A DNA stretch of 16,446 nt from DASRRB01 sp036732755 (GCA_036732755.1 DAINBU010000110.1:1-16446), one strand, 5' to 3'. Positions 1 through 7,410 are shown, counted from the first letter of the stretch. Notes: generated by a model not told the origin, from the sequence alone. Translations and numbers: made by a program.

Positions 1-363
1 GTCCCGTCCCTCGACCTTTTTCTCCTCCGCCCCTTGAGCACGGCTCGAGACCGTCACGCGACACCACGAAGCCGTCTCCCCGCGGCCTCTTCGCACGGTC
101 CTCGAACGACGTCCGAAGTCGTTGCTGCGCCATTGGAGATGCACGGCGCGCACACGAGCGGACGCGAGTCGATGCCGATCGCTTGGAGCCGCGTACCGCT
201 CATGCACTGGAGGGCGTGTGTCTCTCCGCCGCTTCCGATTCAAATGCTGACGCACCGTGGTCGGGCATCGGACTGGCACGAGCGATGTCGGCTCGAACGG
301 CGACGGGAGCCCTGCTCGGATAGGCTCGAGGTTCCCGCGATGCGGGGACGGGGGAGGGGAGTC
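1..363. other. Non-coding stretch upstream of crcB
   Basis: I find no gene that I can support here. A rightward reading frame continuous with crcB stays open from about position 34, but the residues it would add before 364 resemble no CrcB N-terminus, are rich in R, S and H, and the good ribosome binding site lies just before 364. The stretch looks slightly less GC-rich than the genes. The last 60 bases carry leader hairpins, listed separately. No fluoride riboswitch matching the consensus I know is visible. The left part could hold the 3' flank of a gene outside the window. Confidence 0.6.
304..348 (+). promoter_or_regulatory. Leader with two mutually exclusive hairpins before crcB
   Basis: Two stems compete for the same bases. 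Stem 1 pairs CGGGAGCC (304-311) with GGTTCCCG (330-337): eight pairs including one G-U, with an 18-nt loop. Stem 2 pairs TTCCCGC (332-338) with GCGGGGA (342-348): seven pairs including one U-G, with a GAT loop. They share 332-337, so both cannot form at once. Stem 2 ends 15 nt before the crcB ATG, next to the purine-rich ribosome binding site at 351-360. The pairing is seen directly; any regulatory role is inference, and GC-rich DNA forms such stems by chance quite often. Confidence 0.3.
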
Positions 364-747
364 ATGCGGGAGTGGCTCTTGGTCGCGGCGGGCGGGGCGA
401 TCGGGTCGGTCGCGCGGTACGGGCTCGCAGGAGCGATCCAGTCGAGGAGCGCGTCGGGCTTCCCGGTCGGGACGCTCGTCGTCAACGTCACTGGCTGCTT
501 CGCGATCGGCGTGCTGATGCACGTCGGGATCGCGCACGAGCGCGCGACGCCGCTGCGCCTGCTGCTCGTGACCGGCGTGCTCGGCGGCTACACCACCTAT
601 TCCGCGTTCAATTACGAGACGCTCGAGCTCGTGCGCGCCGGCCAGCTCGAGCGCGCGCTCGCCTACGTCGCGGCGACGCTGCTGCTCGGGCTCGCCGCGG
701 GCGCCGCCGGCCTCGCGCTCGGCCGCGCGTTCACAGCGACGGGCTGA
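364..747 (+). CDS. crcB: Fluoride ion channel CrcB/FluC
   Basis: This is a 127-residue inner-membrane protein of the CrcB/FluC family, which forms dual-topology homodimers that let toxic fluoride leave the cytoplasm. Four hydrophobic segments are visible at about residues 3-25, 35-55, 63-90 and 97-122. Family signatures are GGAIGSVARYG (10-20), GTLVVNVTGCFAIG (36-49, with the conserved Asn41) and GGYTTYSAF (74-82). The last corresponds to the usual TTFSTF pore motif: the second Phe is kept (F82) but the first is Tyr (Y79). The ATG at 364 is chosen because it gives the normal family length and is preceded by a strong purine tract, GGGGAGGGGA (351-360). Its stop lies 18 nt from the stop of the convergent peptidase gene. 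A single subunit gene is enough for function in this family. Regulation by fluoride is plausible but no canonical riboswitch is seen. Confidence 0.93.
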   Translation: MREWLLVAAGGAIGSVARYGLAGAIQSRSASGFPVGTLVVNVTGCFAIGVLMHVGIAHERATPLRLLLVTGVLGGYTTYSAFNYETLELVRAGQLERALAYVAATLLLGLAAGAAGLALGRAFTATG

Positions 748-765
748 GCAGACCTCGGAAGCCGG

Positions 766-2991
766 TCACAGCCGTTCCTGGATCGTCTTCCAGGTGAGGC
801 GGCGGAAGTGCCAGTTCTGCTCCGGCGACGCCAGCCCGTGGCGCGAACGCGGGTAGATCATCATCTCGAACTCGCGGTCGGCCTTCTGCAGCGCGAGCGC
901 GAACTGGATCGTGTTCTGGAAGTGGACGTTGTCGTCGATCGCGCCGTGCGCGAGGACGAGGTAGCCGGAGAGCTCCTTGGCCGCGGCGATCGCGCTGGCG
1001 CGCGCGTAGCCTTCGGCGTTGTTCTTCGGCAGCCGCATGTAGCGCTCGGTGTAGATCGAGTCGTAGAGGCGCCAGTCGTAGACGCCGGCGCCGGCGATGC
1101 CGACCTTGAACGCCTTGCTGTGGGTGAGCGCGTAGGCGGTCATGAAGCCGCCGTAGCTCCAGCCGGTGATGCCGACGCGCGCGACGTCGGCCTGCGGCTC
1201 GTTCTTCGCGATCCACTGCAGGGCGTCCTCGAGGTCGGCGAGCTCCTGCACGCCGAGCTGCTTCCAGCAAGTGGAGACGCACGCGAGCCCCCGCTGCGTC
1301 GAGGTGCGATTGTTGACCTGGAGCACGGCGACGCCCTGCTGCGCGAGGAACTGCGGCCACGCGTCGCCGTTCCAGCGGTCGAAGACCGACGGCGCGTCGG
1401 GTCCCGAGTAGGTCGGGAGCCAGATCGGCCAGCGCTTGCCCGGCTCGAGCTGCGCCGGCGCGATCAGCGTCGCGTCCATCACGAAGCCGTCGCGCGCCGG
1501 GATCGCGAGGAGGCGCGGCGCGACGTACGAATACTCCTTCAGCGCGGGGATGTCGGCCTTCGCGACCACCTCGAGCACGCGCCCGTCGGCGCCGTCGCAC
1601 AGGCGCAGCTCGGGCGGCGCCTCGAGGCTCGAGACGCGGTCGAGGAAGCGCGTCTTGTCCGGGTTCCATTCGACCGCGTGGGAGCCGCGGCCCTGCGTCA
1701 GGCGCACGAGGCCGCTCCCGTCGAGGCCGACGCGGTAGAGGTTCGAGGCGGTCGCGCCGTCCTTGCCGGCGGTGAAGCAGAGCGCCTTCTTCGCCTCGTC
1801 GACGTCGGTGAGCGCGCGCACCTCCCACGGCCCGTCGGTGATCTGCTTCAGGAGCTTGCCGGCGGCGTCGTAGTGGAAGAGGTGCTTCGCGCCGGTGCGC
1901 TCGCTCTGCCAGAGGAAGCTGCCGTCGGCCAGCCAGCGCGGGACTTCGAGGATGTTCACCCAGCTCGGGCTCGTCTCGCGGAAGAGCGTCGTGACCTTGC
2001 CGTCGGCGGGGTCGACGAGGTCGAGGTCGAGCCACGTCTGCTCGCGATCCTGAACCATCAGCACGGCTCTCTTGGCGTCGGGCGTCCAGCCGACGCGCGC
2101 GACGATCGGCTCCTCCTTCTCCCACGGGCCGAGGTCGGCCCACGCGACCTTGCCGCCGGCGACGTCGACGAAGCCGACCGCCACCTTCGGATTGGGATCG
2201 CCGGGCTTGGGGTAGCGCGTGTCCTCGACCGCCGGGTCGGTGTCGGCCTGGTCGACGATCGGGTGGTGCGGCACTCCCGCCTGCACGAGCGAGAGGAACG
2301 CGAGGCGCTTGCCGTCGGGGCTCCAGAAGTGGGCGGTCCACTTGCCGCGCCCGAACACCTCCTCCTGGTAGACCCAGTCGAGGATGCCGTTCAGCTTCTC
2401 CGGCCCGCCGTCCTCGGTGATGCGCCGCTCGCGATGCCCCTCGACCTCGATCACGTAGAGGTCGTTGTCGCGCACGCAGCTGACGAAGCGCCCGTCGGGG
2501 GAGAGCGCGGCGACCTTTTCGGGCGCCGGCGTCTTCGTGAGGCGGACCGCCTCGCCGGAGGCGGGACGGAAGAGGTAGAGGTCGCCCTCCGCCTCGAAGA
2601 GCTGCGCGCCGCCGTCGACCGCGGTGGAGAGGGCGCGTGCGGTCGCCTTCTTCGCGGCCGCCTCGTCGAAGCCGGGGAGGGCGGCGAAGGCGGCGAGGCG
2701 CGCCTTCTCCTTCGTTTCCTTCTCGGCGGCCGCGGCGGGGTCCGCGTCGGGGGGCGGCGCCTCCTTGCCGGTCGCGAGGTCGCGCCAGACCGTCTTGCCG
2801 TCGCGCTTCATCTCGAGGTGGGCGCCGTCGGCGGTGAACTTGGCCGATGGCAGCGTGCCGCCGAAGCTCACGCGCCCCGGCCCCGCCGTCTGCTCGAGCG
2901 TGAGCGTCTTCTGCTGCGCGCGAGCGGCCGTGGCCGACAGCGCGAGCGTGAGAGCGGCCAGGGTGCAACGCGACACGAGCGCATCGGACAT
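766..2991 (-). CDS. Secreted dipeptidyl-peptidase IV-like serine peptidase (S9B)
   Basis: This 741-residue protein fits the S9B prolyl-oligopeptidase subfamily, whose members remove X-Pro or X-Ala dipeptides from peptide N-termini. Residues 1-26 form a signal peptide with likely cleavage after ALSATAARA. Residues about 40-490 form the beta-propeller (DPPIV_N), with blade motifs such as LSPDGRFV (163-170) and FWSPDGKRLAF (222-232). DWVYQEEVF (205-213) matches the DPP4 double-Glu motif that holds the substrate amino group (E210, E211). The C-terminal alpha/beta hydrolase has the nucleophile Ser612 in GWSYGGF, Asp686 in IDDNVHFQ and His718 in SRHGL, so the triad is complete. Tyr528 in PTYSGP suits the oxyanion role. 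The ATG at 2991 follows GAGGGA about 9 nt upstream and starts exactly at the signal peptide; a longer frame to 3384 has no such support. It is transcribed divergently from the PLP decarboxylase gene and probably acts in the periplasm or outside the cell. Exact specificity is inferred from family. Confidence 0.93.
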   Translation of the reverse strand: MSDALVSRCTLAALTLALSATAARAQQKTLTLEQTAGPGRVSFGGTLPSAKFTADGAHLEMKRDGKTVWRDLATGKEAPPPDADPAAAAEKETKEKARLAAFAALPGFDEAAAKKATARALSTAVDGGAQLFEAEGDLYLFRPASGEAVRLTKTPAPEKVAALSPDGRFVSCVRDNDLYVIEVEGHRERRITEDGGPEKLNGILDWVYQEEVFGRGKWTAHFWSPDGKRLAFLSLVQAGVPHHPIVDQADTDPAVEDTRYPKPGDPNPKVAVGFVDVAGGKVAWADLGPWEKEEPIVARVGWTPDAKRAVLMVQDREQTWLDLDLVDPADGKVTTLFRETSPSWVNILEVPRWLADGSFLWQSERTGAKHLFHYDAAGKLLKQITDGPWEVRALTDVDEAKKALCFTAGKDGATASNLYRVGLDGSGLVRLTQGRGSHAVEWNPDKTRFLDRVSSLEAPPELRLCDGADGRVLEVVAKADIPALKEYSYVAPRLLAIPARDGFVMDATLIAPAQLEPGKRWPIWLPTYSGPDAPSVFDRWNGDAWPQFLAQQGVAVLQVNNRTSTQRGLACVSTCWKQLGVQELADLEDALQWIAKNEPQADVARVGITGWSYGGFMTAYALTHSKAFKVGIAGAGVYDWRLYDSIYTERYMRLPKNNAEGYARASAIAAAKELSGYLVLAHGAIDDNVHFQNTIQFALALQKADREFEMMIYPRSRHGLASPEQNWHFRRLTWKTIQERL

Positions 2992-3002
2992 GGGAGTCCC
3001 TC

Positions 3003-3050
3003 GGCGGATCGGCGGATCGGCGGGTCGGCGGGTCGGCGGGTCGGCGGGCG
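3003..3050. repeat. 8-bp tandem repeat in the divergent promoter region
   Basis: The unit GGCGGATC occurs twice (3003-3018), then GGCGGGTC three times (3019-3042), then a degenerate copy GGCGGGCG (3043-3050). A period of eight is not a multiple of three, which fits a non-coding leader. The array begins 12 nt before the S9 peptidase start codon and would lie in that gene's 5' leader. Copy number could change by slippage. Each unit contributes two GG runs, so a G-rich structure on the plus strand is also conceivable. Confidence 0.85.
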
Positions 3051-3078
3051 ACGTGGCGGGGCGAGCGTCATAAAGGCG

Positions 3079-3109
3079 GCGCGCCGTCCGGGCAAAGCCG
3101 GCGGCGCGC
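3079..3109 (+). promoter_or_regulatory. Strong hairpin just upstream of the PLP decarboxylase start
   Basis: GCGCGCCG (3079-3086) pairs with CGGCGCGC (3102-3109). Inside, after a single bulged T (3087), CCGG (3088-3091) pairs with CCGG (3098-3101), closing on a 6-nt loop GCAAAG. This gives twelve G-C pairs. The stem ends 15 nt before the ATG at 3125, where the ribosome would load. As DNA it could be a protein-binding inverted repeat; as RNA it could restrain translation. The structure is seen; the function is inferred. Confidence 0.5.
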
Positions 3110-3124
3110 GGTAGCCTGCACGAG

Positions 3125-4588
3125 ATGGCCTCCGCCCGAGTTCCCGATCCCCGCGCCAACACTTTCCCGCTGGAACCCGAGGTGGCGGTGCTGCGCCGCT
3201 GGTTCGACCACGCGGTCGAGCGGGCGCTCGAGCACGTCGCCTCGCTCGCCGACCAGCCGGCGGCCGGCCCGGTGCCGACGCCCGCCGATTTCGCGGCGCT
3301 CGACGAGCCGATCCCCGAGGCAGGCGGCGACCCGTGCCCGCTCATCGACCGCATCGTCCGCGACTGGGTGCCGAAGTCCTTCACGGCCGCGGGCCCCGGA
3401 TACGTCGCCTACGTGCCCGGCGGCGGGCTGCCCACCGGCGCGCTCGCCGACGTCGTCTCCGGACTGACCAACCGCTTCGTCGGCGTCTTCGCGGCGGCGC
3501 CGATGCTGGCGCGGCTCGAGATGACGGCGCTGCGCTGGCTGCTGGACGAGTTCCGCTTCCCGGCCGCGGCGCGCGGCGTCTTCACGTCGGGCGGCTCGGT
3601 CGCGAACCTGATCGCGCTCGCGTGCGCGCGCGAGAAGGTCCTGGGCGAGGCGTTCTCCGACGGCGTCCTCTATGCCTCCGACCAGGCGCACCACTCGCTG
3701 CCGAAGGCGGCGCGCTTCCTCGGCTTCCCGCGCGCGCGCTTCCGGATGCTCCCGAGCGACGCGCAGCTGCGCCTCGCGCCGGCCACCGTCGCCGCCGCCA
3801 TCGCGGAGGACCGCGCGCGCGGGCTGCGGCCCGCGGTCGTGATCGCCAGCGCCGGCACCGTCCATTCGGGGGCGGTCGACCCGATGGTCGAGCTCTCCGA
3901 GCTCGCGCGACGGGAGAAGCTCTGGTTCCACGTCGACGGCGCCTACGGCGGCTTCTTCGCCATGACGCCGGAAGGGCGCGCGCGGCTCGCCGGCATCGAG
4001 CGCGCCGACTCGCTCACCGTCGACCCGCACAAGGGGCTCTTCCTGCCGTACGGGACGGGCTGCCTGCTGGTGCGCGACGGCGTCGACCTGAAACGCCCGC
4101 ATGCCATGGTGAGCGACTACCTGCCCAAGCTGCAGGACGACCGCGATGCGCAGGACTTCTGCGAGCACTCCCCCGAGCTCTCGCGCGACTTCCGCGGGCT
4201 GCGCGTCTGGCTCTCGTTCAAGACGTTCGGGGCGGCGGCGTTCCGCGCGGCGCTCGACGAGAAGCTCGCGCTCGCGCGGCGCGCGGCCGAGGCGATCCGC
4301 GCCATGCCGGGGCTCGAACTGGTCGCGCCGGTCGACCTCTCGCTCGTCACGTTCCGCGTGGCGCGCGCCGGGGACGAAGGCGACCGGCTCACGCGCGCGC
4401 TGCTCGAGCGCGTGAACGCACGCCAGCGCCTCCACCTGTCGGGCACCCTCCTGCGCGGCCGCTTCGCGATACGGATCTGCGTGCTCTCGTTCCGGACCCA
4501 TTCGGATCGGCTCGAGGAGGGGCTCGGGCAGATCGCCGACGAGGCGGCGGCGCTGCTCGGTCGCGCCTCGCCGCAGGTCGGCGGTTGA
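3125..4588 (+). CDS. PLP-dependent group II decarboxylase family protein
   Basis: This 487-residue cytoplasmic enzyme belongs to the fold-type I PLP decarboxylases of group II (aromatic amino acid, glutamate or tyrosine decarboxylase-like). Diagnostic motifs occur in order: TSGGSVANL (154-162, cofactor phosphate site), ASDQAHHSLPKAA (184-196, with the His that stacks on the PLP ring), HVDGAYGG (269-276, with Asp271 contacting the pyridine nitrogen) and VDPHKGLFLPYG (299-310, with Lys303 as Schiff-base lysine). All key residues are present, so the enzyme should be active. The amino acid substrate cannot be read from the sequence, and an aldehyde-forming or related PLP activity is possible. The ATG at 3125 is the first good start; only a weak GAG precedes it, and a strong hairpin (3079-3109) sits just upstream. 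It appears to be the first gene of a rightward block; the next gene starts 32 nt after its stop. Confidence 0.88.
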   Translation: MASARVPDPRANTFPLEPEVAVLRRWFDHAVERALEHVASLADQPAAGPVPTPADFAALDEPIPEAGGDPCPLIDRIVRDWVPKSFTAAGPGYVAYVPGGGLPTGALADVVSGLTNRFVGVFAAAPMLARLEMTALRWLLDEFRFPAAARGVFTSGGSVANLIALACAREKVLGEAFSDGVLYASDQAHHSLPKAARFLGFPRARFRMLPSDAQLRLAPATVAAAIAEDRARGLRPAVVIASAGTVHSGAVDPMVELSELARREKLWFHVDGAYGGFFAMTPEGRARLAGIERADSLTVDPHKGLFLPYGTGCLLVRDGVDLKRPHAMVSDYLPKLQDDRDAQDFCEHSPELSRDFRGLRVWLSFKTFGAAAFRAALDEKLALARRAAEAIRAMPGLELVAPVDLSLVTFRVARAGDEGDRLTRALLERVNARQRLHLSGTLLRGRFAIRICVLSFRTHSDRLEEGLGQIADEAAALLGRASPQVGG

Positions 4589-4620
4589 AGCCGTGCGCCG
4601 TCCAACATAATGAGGCGCGG

Positions 4621-6360
4621 ATGCCCCCCCTGAACGCCCTCCTGAGCATGCTGCTCGTCGCCGGCGACCAGGACGCGCCGCCCGTGCCGCGCTTCGCCGA
4701 CGTGACGGAGAAGAGCGGCGTCACCTTCACCTGCAAGGGGGGCAGCGGGCGCCTCCTCATCCTCGACACCATGGGGAGCGGGCTCGCGGTCGCCGACTTC
4801 GACGGCGACGGCGACGACGACCTCTACCTGCTGACCGGCTCGCAGCTCGACCCCTACGAGAAGGGGCAGCACGCGCCGACCAACCGCCTCTATCGCAACG
4901 ACGGCAAGCTCCAATTCACCGACGTGACCGCCGTGTCGGGGACCGGGCTCGACGGCTGGTCGTTCGGCGCGACCGCCGGCGATTACGACGGCGACGGCGA
5001 CCTCGACCTCTTCGTCACGCGCTTCGGGGCCGACGTCCTCCTGCGCAACGACGGCTCGCTCCGCTTCACCGACGTCACCGCGGCGGCCGGCGTGGGCGAC
5101 CCGCGCTGGGGGAGCGGGGCGACCTTCTTCGACTACGACCGCGACGGCGACCTCGACCTCTACGTCGTGAACTACGTCGACTTTGCCGAGCGGCTGGCGA
5201 AGTACGGCGGCAACCTCGACCACCCCGACTTCAAGAACTTCAAGCAGCTCCCGCAGTACTTCCACGGCCAGCCCGCCGTGCTCTACCGCAACGACGGCCC
5301 CGATCCGAAGGGCGGTGACGTCCGCTTCACCGACGTGACCGCGGCGGCGGGCGTCGCGAACGCGAACGGCAAGGGGCTCGGCGTCGTTACGTGCGATTTC
5401 GATGAAGATGGCGACCTCGACCTCTACATCGCCAACGACACCACCGCCAACGCCCTCTACGTGAACCAGGGCAACGGCACCTTCGACGAGCTGGCGTCCG
5501 ACGCGGGCGTCGCGCTCGGCGAATCGGGGCGGGCGGAAGGGACGATGGGCGTCGGCTGCGCCGACTTCGACGGCGACGGCCGCTTCGACGTGGTCGTCAC
5601 CAACTTCGACAACGAGCCCAACACGTACTACCGCAACTGCGGCGACCTCCAGTTCCAGGACGAGACGAAGCGGCGCGGGCTCTTCGAGCCGACGCTGCGG
5701 CCGGTCGGCTGGGCGAGCGAGCCGGCCGACTTCGACGACGACGGCGACCTCGACCTCTTCTTCTCGAACGGCCACCTGATCACCGACGTGCCGCTCTTCC
5801 TGATCCGCCACCTGATCCCCCAGGAGAGGCTGCCGGGCGTGATCGAGCCCGAGCACTTCTCCGGGAGCTACCGGCAGAAGCAGCAGCTCTTCCTGAACGA
5901 CGGCAAGGGCGTCTTCTCCCTCCACGCGGACGACGCCGGCGATTTCTTCGAGGAAGAGATGGTGGGGCGCGGCGCGATCGCGGCCGACCTCGACCTCGAC
6001 GGCGACGTCGACCTGGTCGTCCAGCGCTCGAACGAGCCGACGTTGGTTGTCGAGAACCGCGGCACGCCGAAGAACTCCTGGGTCGAGGTCGCGCTCTCCG
6101 ACGGCACGGGGCGCAACCGATTCGGCGTCGGCGCGCGCGTCGAGATCTCCGTGGCCGGCCGCCGCCAGGTCCGGCAGGTGACCTGCGGCGACAGCTACTG
6201 CTCGCAGCGGCCGCTCACGCTCCACTTCGGGCTCGGCGCCGGCGAGCCGGCCGCCGTCGAGGTCAAGGTGCGCTGGCCGGACGGGACGGCGCAGCGCTTC
6301 CCCGACGTGAAGCCGCGCCAGCGCGTCGTGCTGCGCCGCGAAGAAGGCAAGGCGCAGTGA
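4621..6360 (+). CDS. CRTAC1-type FG-GAP/ASPIC-UnbV repeat protein A
   Basis: A 579-residue protein of the CRTAC1 family: FG-GAP/VCBS repeats followed by an ASPIC/UnbV domain. Seven calcium-binding-type loops are visible: DFDGDGDDD (59-67), DYDGDGDLD (121-129), DYDRDGDLD (171-179), DFDEDGDLD (259-267), DFDGDGRFD (315-323), DFDDDGDLD (370-378) and DLDLDGDVD (456-464). These suggest a seven-bladed, integrin-alpha-like propeller. The ASPIC/UnbV domain spans about 499-560 (NRFGVGARVEI, LHFGLGAGEP, VRWPDG). A short hydrophobic N-terminus (NALLSMLLVAG, 5-15) may be a weak signal peptide. Start choice: ATG at 4621 lies 5 nt after GAGG (4612-4615); the open frame further upstream overlaps the decarboxylase. 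GCGCC (4595-4599) can pair with GGCGC (4614-4618) and partly hide this site. Two cysteines (522, 527) sit in the ASPIC domain, which is unusual in my memory of the family. Its stop overlaps the next start. The biological role of bacterial members is mostly unknown; adhesion or scaffolding is an inference. Confidence 0.9.
   Translation: MPPLNALLSMLLVAGDQDAPPVPRFADVTEKSGVTFTCKGGSGRLLILDTMGSGLAVADFDGDGDDDLYLLTGSQLDPYEKGQHAPTNRLYRNDGKLQFTDVTAVSGTGLDGWSFGATAGDYDGDGDLDLFVTRFGADVLLRNDGSLRFTDVTAAAGVGDPRWGSGATFFDYDRDGDLDLYVVNYVDFAERLAKYGGNLDHPDFKNFKQLPQYFHGQPAVLYRNDGPDPKGGDVRFTDVTAAAGVANANGKGLGVVTCDFDEDGDLDLYIANDTTANALYVNQGNGTFDELASDAGVALGESGRAEGTMGVGCADFDGDGRFDVVVTNFDNEPNTYYRNCGDLQFQDETKRRGLFEPTLRPVGWASEPADFDDDGDLDLFFSNGHLITDVPLFLIRHLIPQERLPGVIEPEHFSGSYRQKQQLFLNDGKGVFSLHADDAGDFFEEEMVGRGAIAADLDLDGDVDLVVQRSNEPTLVVENRGTPKNSWVEVALSDGTGRNRFGVGARVEISVAGRRQVRQVTCGDSYCSQRPLTLHFGLGAGEPAAVEVKVRWPDGTAQRFPDVKPRQRVVLRREEGKAQ
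4794..4827 (+). repeat. 34-bp direct repeat, copy 1 (in CRTAC1-A)
   Basis: This 34-base stretch is identical to 8601-8634. It begins with a C followed by codons for DFDGDGDDDLY (from residue 59 of CRTAC1-A) and is in the same reading frame as the copy in CRTAC1-B. It encodes a calcium-loop consensus, so convergent codon choice is possible, but exact identity over 34 bases with no third-position change is notable. Confidence 0.8.
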
Positions 6361-7409
6361 GCTTGCGCGGCCAAGGAGCGCCTGCGGCCGGGCTCGCGCT
6401 CGCGCTGGCGCTCGGCGGCTGCGCGGGCGGGCCGCGGCTGCGCTCGGCCGACCTCGTGCTCGAGCTCGAGCGCTCCGGCGAGGGGCGGGCGAGCGTCACC
6501 GCGCTCGCGCTCGACGCCGCCGGCGAGCGGCTGCTGGTCGGAGACTACGGCGGCCGCCTCTTCGTCCAGGACGTGGCCGCCGCGCGCCGCGACGACTTCG
6601 CCGACCCGCGTCCCGAGACGTTCGAGGGGGGCGTGCTCGCGCTCGGCTGGCGCGACGGTCGCTGGCTCGCCGTGCCGCGGCGCGGCCGCGGGCTCCTCTC
6701 GGCCGGGGCGGCCGACCGCTCCGGCGACGAGTGGCTGCTGTTCCCGACGCTTTCGGGCGCCGTCGTGACGCCGTCGCTCGACGTGGTGCACTGGTCGGTG
6801 CTCGCGCGCACGCTCGCCTGCTCCGGCGCGCCGAGCCGCGGCGTCGCCGCAGCGTCGATCAAGGAGGTTCGCATCGCGGGCGTCGCCGCGCTCGCCGATC
6901 GCGTGGTCGTCCTGAACGGCCGCGCGCCGGGCCCGACGAAGCTCGAGTCGCGCGCGCTGCCGTCGCTCGACCTGCACTGGTCGGTCGACCTCGGCCACAG
7001 CGCCTCGTCGCTCGCGCTCGACGCGCGCGCGCAGGTCGCGGTGGTGGCCGACGCGACGCGGCTCGAGCTGCGCGCGCTCGCCGACGGCGCGCTGCGCGGC
7101 GCGCTCGAGCTCGCCGATGCGGTCCCCCACGCGTTCGGCGATGGCGAACGCTTCCTTTTGGTCCAGGGCGAGACGCTCTCCGTGCTCCACCTGCACGGTG
7201 CGGGCGAGGCGGGGGGAACCGCGGCGGACCGACTGTCGCCGCGCGTCGAGCCCGCCTTCGCGGCGCACCGCGGCGGCGTCGGCGCCGTCGCCTTCTCCGC
7301 CGATGCGCGCTGGCTCGCGACGGGCGGCGCGCGCGGCGACCTGCTTCTCTTTCGCATCGAACCCCTGACGCGACCCGGCGCCGCCTCGTCCGGCGCCCCT
7401 TCCCCGTGA
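6357..7409 (+). CDS. WD40-like repeat lipoprotein of unknown function
   Basis: A 350-residue predicted lipoprotein. The N-terminus has a hydrophobic stretch (about 10-20) ending in lipobox LGGC with Cys22 as the modified residue, so the mature protein should be membrane anchored. The rest reads as weak beta-propeller: the clearest blades are VTALALDAAGERLLVGD (47-63) and VGAVAFSADARWLATGG (308-324), both with the WD40-style pattern of hydrophobic strands, Asp/Ala turn and GG. I do not recognise a named family. Translation starts with GTG at 6357, overlapping the TGA of CRTAC1-A (GTGA), so the two genes are probably translationally coupled. The next gene starts 1 nt after its stop. Lying between two CRTAC1-type genes, it may be their membrane-anchored partner; this is inference from gene order only. 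Confidence 0.78.
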   Translation: MSLRGQGAPAAGLALALALGGCAGGPRLRSADLVLELERSGEGRASVTALALDAAGERLLVGDYGGRLFVQDVAAARRDDFADPRPETFEGGVLALGWRDGRWLAVPRRGRGLLSAGAADRSGDEWLLFPTLSGAVVTPSLDVVHWSVLARTLACSGAPSRGVAAASIKEVRIAGVAALADRVVVLNGRAPGPTKLESRALPSLDLHWSVDLGHSASSLALDARAQVAVVADATRLELRALADGALRGALELADAVPHAFGDGERFLLVQGETLSVLHLHGAGEAGGTAADRLSPRVEPAFAAHRGGVGAVAFSADARWLATGGARGDLLLFRIEPLTRPGAASSGAPSP

Positions 7410-7410
7410 G

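Larger units (their letters stand above)
2992..3124. promoter_or_regulatory. Divergent promoter region, S9 peptidase / PLP decarboxylase
   Basis: Both flanking genes read outward from this 133-bp gap, so it must hold promoters for both. The only AT-rich spot is TCATAAAG (3068-3075). On the minus strand this reads CTTTATGA, with TTTGCC 16 nt upstream of TTTATG, a weak sigma-70-like pair. If used, the peptidase transcript would carry the 8-bp repeats (3003-3050) in its leader. On the plus strand CATAAA is a weak -10 without a recognisable -35. No exact start site can be claimed. Confidence 0.45.

Noticed and set aside
135..176. Possible fluoride riboswitch: GGAGATG (135-141) and CGATGCC (170-176) upstream of crcB
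   Set aside because: The required CTCC partner for the GGAG pseudoknot strand is absent and the element would lie about 190 nt from the gene. GGCGAC at 299-304 also lacks a CGCC partner after the first stem.
274..290. Sigma-54-like TGGCACG before crcB
   Set aside because: The -24 half matches, but at the right spacing the -12 half reads ATGTC rather than TTGC, so the essential GC is missing.
748..765. Terminator between the convergent crcB and S9 peptidase genes
   Set aside because: The gap is only 18 nt and I see no convincing stem with a T-run there.
808..3114. Long open frames antisense or out of phase to the S9 peptidase, CRTAC1 and M1 genes (for example 808-3114 +, 4117-6225 -, 6859-9501 -)
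   Set aside because: These are byproducts of high GC: they lack domain signatures, are rich in R, A, G, D or E/V, and lie opposite genes with intact catalytic or repeat motifs.
2992..3384. N-terminal extension of the S9 peptidase frame to 3384
   Set aside because: It would run through the tandem repeat and antisense to the decarboxylase; the start at 2991 has a ribosome binding site and opens directly into a signal peptide.
3334..4620. Upstream extension of CRTAC1-A inside the decarboxylase gene
   Set aside because: The extension is arginine/alanine-rich frame-shadow sequence; ATG 4621 with GAGG at 5 nt gives a sensible N-terminus.
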